A stretch of 64,000 nucleotides of DNA from Aspidiotus rigidus (taxonomy: Eukaryota; Arthropoda; Insecta; Hemiptera; Diaspididae), in the NCBI GenBank assembly GCA_035079385.1, contig JAVHKY010000025.1, positions 21,304,501 through 21,368,500 of the forward strand, written 5' to 3'. The notes beneath the pieces were generated by a model. That model saw nothing but the letters and a program-made list of their open reading frames with translations, was not told the origin of the DNA and did not search any database. Made by a program: the position numbers and the translations under genes. This document shows positions 58,660 to 64,000 of this stretch, one piece after another. Every line of letters begins with the position of its first letter. The first letter of the stretch is position 1.

Positions 58660-58819
58660 CTCAAACAGAAACTCCCACCATGAAGAAGTCATTTTATCCC
58701 GTCTCAGGATTGGTCGCAACCAACTCCTCCTTGGTCTCCATGCCTGACAGTCTTGTCATCTTTTCTCATGCCCTGCCCTCCAAAACCGACGGACTTTCTA
58801 TAAAGCGTACTCTCTTTAA
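58660..58819 (+). pseudogene. C-terminal fragment of a Jockey/I-like LINE
   Basis: The frame through 58676 reads HHEEVILSRLRIGRNQLLLG, then after a stop SCHLFSCPALQNRRTFY, ending at TAA 58817-58819. This is the same post-RNase-H tail seen at 15708-16060 (LTRLRIG...HIFTCPEL). It lies on the opposite strand to the LINE that follows and just before its 3' tail. Confidence 0.6.
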
Positions 58820-58951
58820 ACCTATGTAACCATTCTGAAATAATATTCAGCTCCCTTAGCTACCTCCGTTCCAACTACTTCTGCCCATTACTTTAATTTC
58901 CCTCGTGAGCAGTCGTATAGCTTGTTCTTGTTCTTGTTCTTCTTCTTTGAA

Positions 58952-59569
58952 CTATGAAGTGTAGGCAGGACTGCCTGTAGCTGTATTTGTGCCTGAATCT
59001 CTGGACGACGTGTCTAATATCCTCCTCGTAGGTCTTCCTCTGCTTCTCTTACCATCCGGTGTGTACTTCCATATCTGCTTTGGTGATCGTTCATCCGGCA
59101 TTCTCCCCACATGTTTTCTCCAATTCTTCCTGTAGCTTTTGATCTTTTCCATTACTGACTTAGCTTCCAGTTCTTCCATTATTTTTGTATTTCTTTTCTT
59201 GTCCAATCTCGTATATCCCGCGGTCGCTCTCATGAACTTCATTTCCGCTGCGGATATTCGTTTTTTTTTTACATTTTTTGGGAGTGCCCAAACTTCGCTT
59301 CCATAAAGTAATACCGGGCGAGCCAGGATGTTGTAGGATCTGATACGCGTTTCTCTTCTGACGTTCGGCATGGCTCTATTTAGCGCTCCTGACACTTTTA
59401 GGAATTTTGCTATTTTTGAATCGACATCTGCTTCACCCAGATATGAAATTTCACAACCTAAATACTCGAAAGATTTTATTTGTTCTATGGTTCGATTTCT
59501 TATCACTATTTTGCTGCGTACTGGCTCTTTTCCCCTGAAAGCCATTACCTTGGTCTTTTCAATTGACAT
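58952..59569 (-). pseudogene. LINE C-terminal domain
   Basis: It continues the reverse transcriptase after a frame change: SIEKTKVMAFRGKEP, FEYLGCEIS, LLYGSEVWALPKNVKKKR, WRKHVGRMPDE and GKRSRGRPTRRILD. The series EYLG, YGSEVW, W-x-x-HV-x-RM and RSRGRP is the standard tail of this LINE group. The stop lies near 58952, followed by about 30 nt and the tail repeats. Confidence 0.85.
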
Positions 59570-59571
59570 TC

Positions 59572-60306
59572 TCAGCTTGTATTCTTCTGTGCTTTTTTCC
59601 AGATTGAATATTCGGCGAGGATGGCTTGGTCATCCGCGAAGAGTACTGTTTTAATCTTATCTCCTCCCAAGGTAATTCCTTGAGGGGTTTTCCTTTGCCA
59701 AATTTTAATCATGTCATCAAGATATATATTGAATAGTACACATGAAAGAGGGCACCCTTGTCTTACCCCTCGACTTATCCTTCTTGTTGTGGATTCTTTG
59801 TCAGTTTTCACTTTGATTTTGTTGTTTTCGTAAATTCTTTCTAAGAATTGGCAAATATGTTCATCTATTTCCACTTCGCTTAATATTTCGAAGAGTTTCC
59901 TTCTTATAACTGTATCGTACGCTTTTTCTAGGTCTACAAAGCAGATATGAGTTTCTAGGTTGTATTCTCTTCTTTTTTCCATTAACATCTTGACAGTGAA
60001 GACCCCATCGATGCAGAATCTCCCCTTCCTAGATCCATTCTGGCACTCGAGCATTCTAGGATCCATGTGGTTGTCGATTCTTCGAGCTATCATTCTGGCC
60101 AATAATTTATAGCCACAGCTCAGCAAGCTTATTCCTCTGTAGTTGTCCAGGTCGTTTCGATCGCCTTTCTTGTGGATAGGGATTACAATGGCATATTCAA
60201 AGTCTTCCGGTATTTGTTTTCTCTTTACCATATTGTTGAAGAGTTTTAGAAGTCTATCTTTAAATTTCTGAGTTGAGTCCTTATGTATATCCTGGTGCTT
60301 TGGCAT
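59572..60306 (-). pseudogene. LINE reverse transcriptase core
   Basis: The frame shows the ordered motifs of a retroelement polymerase: PIHKKGDRNDLDNYRGISLL, then FVDLEKAYDTV (first catalytic Asp), then RGVRQGCPLSCVLFNIYLDD, then VLFADDQAILAE (catalytic Asp pair of the YXDD-type box, here FADD). It spans about 240 residues. The polymerase copies the element's RNA at the nicked target site. The core catalytic residues are intact, but the flanking frameshifts remove function. Confidence 0.92.
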
Positions 60307-60478
60307 TTTTTGATTTTTTTAATGCTTCCTCGAGTTCGCTTCTCGTGAATTCTTCGAAATCTTCATCCAGGCTTTTTTGCTCTCTTATATTCTTTTCTTC
60401 CTCCTCATCTAACCAATGTTTTTCGAAGTAATCTGCCATTTTTTCACATTCTGAAGGGGCTATTTTTGCTTTTTGCAC
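60281..60478 (-). pseudogene. LINE segment leading into reverse transcriptase
   Basis: The segment includes SECEKMADYFEKHWLDEEEE and ELEEALKKSKNAKAPG. The K-NAKAPG word is the conserved entry to LINE reverse transcriptases (usually followed by D-G-I/V). A frame change occurs directly after it, and it overlaps the start of the next frame by 26 nt. Confidence 0.8.
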
Positions 60479-60501
60479 TTCGTTTGCTGCTATTCTTTTT
60501 A

Positions 60502-61063
60502 TTATTTTGTAAACTTTCGGACGTGTTTTATGTCATAATCTAAATTTGCTACGAATTTCTCCCAGCTCTGTCTCCTTATTTTCCGCACCATTGATTTCAC
60601 TGTGCGTATCTCTTTAGCGTATTCATGCTTATCTTCAACTTTCTGCGACTTCAACCACTTCTTCCAGGCTATTTGTTTTTGTTTGATAGCTTCTGCTATC
60701 TCTTCGTTCCAGATGGGGATTTTCTTGGGATCCTTGTTTTTATTTCTCCTTCCTAGGGCTTCATCTGCTGCTGCCATGAGTATTCGTTTTATATTGTCCC
60801 ACTCTTCATTTATGTCGTCTGATATGGGGTTTTTCATCTCATTAATTTCCATCCTCCTCTTTAGAAGCCATTGTGTGGTAGGGTCGCTCAGGGAATGTAT
60901 ATTCAGCACCATTGCTTTTTTGAGTTTTTTTCTTTCTTTTATTTTTCCTTCCTTCAACCTGAGTTCTGCTTCTAATAATCGATGGTCTGTTTCTACGTTC
61001 CACTCTCGGCGTGTTCTGACATCCAGCACCACTTTTTTTGCGTCTTCGTTTGCAATAACATAG
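60502..61063 (-). pseudogene. LINE endonuclease end and linker segment
   Basis: The frame begins in VIANEDAKKVVLDVRTRRE and continues NVETDHRLLEAELRL. TDH corresponds to the catalytic SDH motif that closes the APE-type endonuclease fold, which nicks the target DNA. About 140 charged residues follow (for example IPIWNEEIAEAIKQKQIAWK), typical of the spacer before the reverse transcriptase. The N-terminal catalytic residues are missing because of 5' truncation. The frame ends at 60502 and the next part continues in another frame. Confidence 0.8.
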
Positions 61064-61613
61064 TAGAAAAAAAAGTTGAGTGATAGTTGTAGTATTTACC
61101 GAAGATTTTTCGGCCCACATAGTAGCTATTCGTACCTTTACGACAGAAACAGACAAAGAAGGACGTATACAAGATCATGAAACAAGCAGTGATAAGAGAT
61201 GATATCTCAACAAGACAAGAGAAATCAATCGACGCGACGCTTTCGAACCTTGCCAGTTCACCAGGGCTAAGCAAAACTCTGTTCTAGAAATTTAAGTTTT
61301 TATTATTCCATAATGTGATCGAATCCTTGAGACTAATAGCTTTATACTAGTGACGGATACTCACGAGAGTAAAAGCAAACAACAGAAAATTACTCACGAG
61401 AGTAAAGAAAGTTGCAAAAACCGCAGAAATAAATTGGACTACCTCGAAGCGCTTTCAGTTAAAAAACCATCTTCAGCGAGAACAAGAAAGCAACTGACCC
61501 AAAGATAAAACGGTACAACGACACCAACTCGAGACAAAAAGGAAGAACTAATCATCGAGTTGTGACTCAGTCATAAACAAGCTCGATCAGACCTTCGTCC
61601 GGTATATGCCTGT

Positions 61614-62072
61614 TCAGCACGATGACACTACCAGTATTCCATGACGAATGATTTCTATGTCCTTGTGGAGAAGCACTAGAGAACCCTCCCGGAAGGTATG
61701 CCCACTGGTGATAAAGTGGTCAGCGAATGCCGAAACTCCCTCGCTGCCCTTCTCCCAGGCCTTCTTATGTTCAGCCACTCTGATCTTCAACTGCCGACCA
61801 GTCTCACCGATATGAACACCCTTACAATCCTTACATTCTAACCCACATATCCCACTCCTCTCCTCCTCAAGAACTCGGTCTTTCAGCTTAACGAACAACC
61901 CTTTGACTGTAACGGGATTGTAGAACGCAGGCTGAAAACCGAAGCGGCGAAGGGCCCATCCTAACCAGACGGAGAACTTTCCCAAGAAAGGGAGCCGTAT
62001 CCACCGAAATTTCTCCCGGCTCATGGAGCGGGCCGGGGAGGGAGGTAGTAGGGTCGAGGTGCTTCCAAACAA
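61614..62072 (-). pseudogene. PLE GIY-YIG endonuclease segment
   Basis: The frame includes KFRWIRLPFLGKFSVWLG, FGFQPAFYNPVTVKGLF and then SGICGLECKDCKGVHIGETG followed by RQLKIRVAEHKKAW and FADHFITSGHTF. The order linker, G-I-C...H-I-G-E-T-G-R, R-x-x-EHK, H-x-x-x-x-GH matches the GIY-YIG nuclease of Penelope-like retroelements, which cuts the target DNA. The two tyrosines of the GIY and YIG boxes are replaced by Cys and His, so the copy may be catalytically dead. Two Cys in ECKDC fit the CCHH-type insert of many PLEs. A frame change near 62075 separates it from the upstream part. Confidence 0.85.
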
Positions 62073-62111
62073 CCCTCCTACGAACCATCGCGTCTATTAG
62101 ATCTAATTTGA

Positions 62112-62322
62112 TCAACGAAATCCGCAAATACTATGGCATTGATGATCTTCTTTTTGATTTGAGGAGGTATTTGAGAATCCAAGGTTCAAAGATGCTATTT
62201 CGCTTTCATCTAGAGATGTGTCTGAGAGGTTTACAACTCGTTCATAAAAATGAGTATCTGGTTTTCCTTGATTCCTTCGCGAGGTAGGACCTAGAGCGAC
62301 CAAATTTCTTTCCTCATCGAGT
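62112..62322 (-). pseudogene. PLE N-terminal segment
   Basis: The segment reads LDEERNLVALGPTSRR, FYERVVNLSDTSLDESEIAS and LNLGFSN. The VVNLS-x-x-x-L-x-x-x-E-I-x-x-LNxG layout is the conserved start of Penelope-like proteins. It then shifts frame; the neighbouring frame continues PPQIKKKIINAIVFADFVDQ before a stop, after which the reverse transcriptase is missing. Confidence 0.65.
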
Positions 62323-62329
62323 TTTAGTC

Positions 62330-64000
62330 GTTAAACCTGTCCGATCTCTCTTTCTCGTTAGTTATTATTGGTGTACGAGTAATTGGGTGTGCTCGTATCA
62401 CTGTAAACTTAACACTACCGTACATTATAATAATGTATAGGGAAGGCATAATTTTCGTTACACCTTATCTAATCCAGACGAGAGAGCCGGTGTATGTATG
62501 TACCTATGTAAAACATTTGCAACCTAAAACGTCGAATTCAACATGAGAGATAATTTCGCCCGCGGAAACGACGATAATTTCCGAACGTACCGTATTTATA
62601 ATTATTTCCCTCGCACAAATTTATCGTACCTACCCGACGTATTTCAGTCTGACGCGTTCGCAGTACATTTCTCAAATCCGTATATATACGAATATATTTA
62701 TTCAGCGTATCGTTAACCAATACAGGCATTCATTTTCCGTCCATAAATTGCCGATACAGCGTTAACTCGTGTTGCATGCGAAATATTGTCGACGAAACTA
62801 GGTTAAACAAGAAAAAGAAAAAGGAGCCGAGGCGATGAGGAGAGGAATAAAAGAGACGACGGAAATATCTGAAACGAGAATATCGTGCTGCATTTCCATT
62901 CGACGCGTCATTGTCGCCGCGTATTATACGTTGTTTCCTTTTTCTTTTCTTTTTTTTTTTTTTCACCCTGCTCTATCCTTTTTCTTTTACTAACGAAACC
63001 TGTGGAATGAATTTGAAATTTAAAATTCAAAAGTTTCGTATTTATACGTATACATAACCGTCGTCTTTCTTCATTCCGGGGCACAAACAGTTACGAGTGA
63101 AGTCACGCGCACGATGCGGTGAACGCGGAATGCCTTCGACATTTTCATACCGAAAATGAAGAGGAAGACGTTCGCGAACAAATGTTGTTAGCTGCGAAAA
63201 ATGACAGCAATATTGTGCGCTCGTCTATAAAAAGGGAATGAGCTCGCTTCGTGAAGAAAGACGTTAAGAAAGAGAAAGAGATAGAGAGGTGGCTACGGAA
63301 AGGGATTTCTCGTACATAATCTAAAAGAAAACGATAAATAGAGAGAAAACTTAAAAACTCGCCGGGGAACTCATCACCCTCTGACGGATACGCCCGGAAA
63401 GCGTTTAAGACAAATCAACAGCAGACGAATGTTTATTTCACTACTGTTGTAATACTGTATAACAGTAGTATATATACCACTGTCTTTACCACTTCTTTCT
63501 CGGGCGAAAGAAGTTATTCTTTGACATATTTTCAATATAACTTTTTCCTTCTGTCGGGGCGCGCACGAAGTCAAAAGAGGAAAAATGAACTGAATGAACC
63601 GACGATGCTACGCTCAGTTGGCAGTAGTATATTATACATTTTTCAAATACGAATCCGGACGAATGAAAGAGGAAATCATTTTTGTTATAGACGTCTCGTG
63701 ATTAGAGTCTGTTATATACGAACGAAAACGGCGGAATTGAATTGCCTCTTTTCCTTTTCTTTTGTTGGGACGTTACGGAGTCAGATTGAAACCTGAGACT
63801 TATGTGGGTAGTAGATGAAATAGAGACCGAAATTCGCTGTCTATCTACTTACCTTTTGGGATTTTTCAATTTCGGTTCCTGAAAATTTTTGTGAATTGTA
63901 TTTCCCGACGCGAATGGACTGACGGAAGCCGTTTGATTACCGGGCGCTGAACTTTTTCGACAGATCGGAGGAAGTTTCAAATGATGGAATGGGGTATTTC
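62330..64000. other. Repeat-poor CpG-richer DNA, nothing recognised
   Basis: No exon, RNA gene or transposon end was found. A T run lies at about 62950. In particular, the continuation of RRM2 was not seen. Confidence 0.35.

Larger units (their letters stand above)
58920..61063 (-). mobile_element. 5'-truncated, frameshifted non-LTR retrotransposon (LINE)
   Basis: Read on the minus strand, four adjacent frames together make the C-terminal part of an APE-type endonuclease, a linker, a reverse transcriptase and a C-terminal domain. The 3' end carries an (AAGAAC)n tail (inverse of about 58922-58942). The element is truncated inside the endonuclease near 61063, as expected for incomplete target-primed reverse transcription. 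Its clade is not certain; the C-terminal layout suggests an RTE- or CR1-like group. Three frame changes show that it is dead. Confidence 0.9.
61290..62322 (-). mobile_element. Internally deleted Penelope-like element (PLE)
   Basis: On the minus strand an N-terminal PLE segment (62112-62322) is followed almost directly by the C-terminal GIY-YIG endonuclease segment (61614-62072), with no room for the roughly 300-residue reverse transcriptase between them. Downstream, GCTGAAGATGG and GAAAGCGCTTCGAGG resemble the non-coding 3' region of PLEs, and a related GTTCGAAAGCGTCGCG lies near 61235. The LINE ends only about 230 bp away. Confidence 0.78.
56614..64000 (+). other. Following TIAR/Rox8 intron, incomplete in window
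   Basis: From the GTAAGT donor at 56614 to the end of the window no exon continuing RRM2 was found, so this intron is at least 7.4 kb long. It contains a minisatellite remnant, degenerate 40-50 nt repeats with ACACAAAAATGA words (about 57410-57570), a run of C at about 58017, pieces of three retroelements, and a repeat-poor CpG-richer block from 62.35 kb onward. Confidence 0.55.

Noticed and set aside
1..64000. A new gene-based system such as a defence or biosynthetic cluster
   Set aside because: Apart from two TIAR exons and dead retroelement genes, no recognisable protein-coding genes are present. Only transposon families and the alternative exon deserve follow-up.

Overview
This window reads as nuclear DNA of an animal with large introns, most likely an insect. 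It is AT-rich, has no bacterial gene organisation, and carries introns, poly-T runs, microsatellites and many eukaryotic transposon remnants. The frequent GGTACCTA/TAGGTAC words and the DNA-transposon types would suit a hemipteran or lepidopteran, but this is a weak guess.

Only one host gene can be recognised. Two plus-strand exons look like parts of a TIA-1/TIAR-family RNA-binding protein (Rox8 in Drosophila). The exon at 56526-56613 encodes the start of the second RNA recognition motif and is a strong call. The exon at 9517-9664 is a candidate alternative first coding exon. Its splice phase fits the RRM exon exactly, and it would give an isoform without RRM1. The 46.9 kb between them would be one intron, and the rest of the gene would lie beyond position 64000. 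A CpG-rich stretch (about 8.0-9.5 kb) upstream of the first exon may hold its promoter.

Almost everything else is intronic DNA full of mobile-element debris. From left to right: a hAT-like MITE and a cluster of four foldback repeats (2.5-4.7 kb); a TTA-flanked MITE (6.7-7.1 kb); a Helentron/HINE copy next to the 3' end of a LINE (14.8-16.0 kb); a large foldback containing a hAT MITE with a perfect 8-bp target duplication (19.2-20.3 kb); a degenerate satellite interrupted by a long inverted repeat and a TTAA-flanked MITE (20.6-22.7 kb); a LINE tail and a reversed Helentron end (27.2-28.1 kb); a second Helentron-like family holding a MITE (28.6-29.3 kb); a MITE with a Helentron nested inside it (29.9-30.8 kb); a second hAT MITE with a perfect 8-bp duplication (38.8-39.4 kb); two inverted copies of one foldback family (40.7-41.0 and 47.8-48.4 kb), the second with another MITE inside; a third Helentron with complete ends (47.1-47.5 kb); a terminal-inverted-repeat element with repeated subterminal motifs (49.0-49.6 kb); decayed minisatellite blocks (52.4-53.6 and 57.0 kb); and, at 58.6-62.3 kb, pieces of three retroelements including a frameshifted LINE with endonuclease and reverse-transcriptase segments and an internally deleted Penelope-like element with a GIY-YIG domain.

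The repeat-free blocks between these (about 7.3-11.3, 24.0-25.3, 31.3-37.4, 44.9-46.5, 53.8-56.5 and 62.3-64.0 kb) look richer in CpG than the repeat-laden blocks. No operon, defence system, CRISPR array or intact transposase is visible. The most informative material is the probable alternative TIAR N-terminus and the nested transposon record.
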